Shown piece after piece: positions 6,484-7,121 of a DNA stretch of 7,121 nucleotides; the stretch's first letter is position 1; each line of letters opens with the position of its first letter. The DNA comes from Gammaproteobacteria bacterium. GTDB taxonomy: Bacteria; Pseudomonadota; Gammaproteobacteria; Immundisolibacterales; Immundisolibacteraceae. The stretch spans positions 1 to 7,121 of the forward strand of contig DQBD01000014.1 of assembly GCA_003526065.1 (NCBI GenBank), in the 5' to 3' direction. Made by a program: the position numbers and the translations under genes. Below the pieces are notes generated by a model. It had not been told where the DNA came from, searched no databases, and saw only the letters and a list, made by a program, of their open reading frames with translations.

Positions 6484-7121
<638 letters not shown>

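Overview
The window is GC-rich and looks like chromosomal DNA from a non-enteric gammaproteobacterium. The main reason is the minus-strand order uvrC, pgsA, tRNA-Gly(GCC), tRNA-Cys(GCA), which matches the E. coli uvrC-pgsA-glyW-cysT block. The proteins also read as proteobacterial. Neither species nor family can be fixed from this sequence alone.

Layout from left to right. Positions 1-78 hold what may be the last codons of a plus-strand gene. Positions 101-3106 hold a divergent pair: a family III (CaiB/BaiF) CoA-transferase on the minus strand and an AMP-forming acyl-CoA ligase on the plus strand. A 174 bp gap between them carries a small palindrome. The ligase runs head-on towards the tRNA genes. 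From 3172 to the right edge everything is on the minus strand. In transcription order it is icd (3' part only), a family 5-type uracil-DNA glycosylase, uvrC, pgsA, tRNA-Gly and tRNA-Cys. The gaps are 16 bp (icd to glycosylase), a GTGA overlap (glycosylase to uvrC), a TGATG overlap (uvrC to pgsA) and 41 bp (pgsA to tRNA-Gly), with no obvious terminator. This looks like a single read-through unit combining base excision repair, nucleotide excision repair, phosphatidylglycerol synthesis and two tRNAs.

The CoA-transferase and ligase both make acyl-CoA thioesters, one from a CoA donor and one from ATP. This suggests a small catabolic module for an organic acid whose identity cannot be read here. 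It lies directly beyond the 3' end of tRNA-Cys, where E. coli has leuZ.

I did not find a clear undescribed system. The points most worth a second look are the isocitrate dehydrogenase, which lacks the usual NADP-contacting residues and has about 26 extra residues at that same site, and a perfect 12 bp hairpin centred exactly between the two tRNAs.
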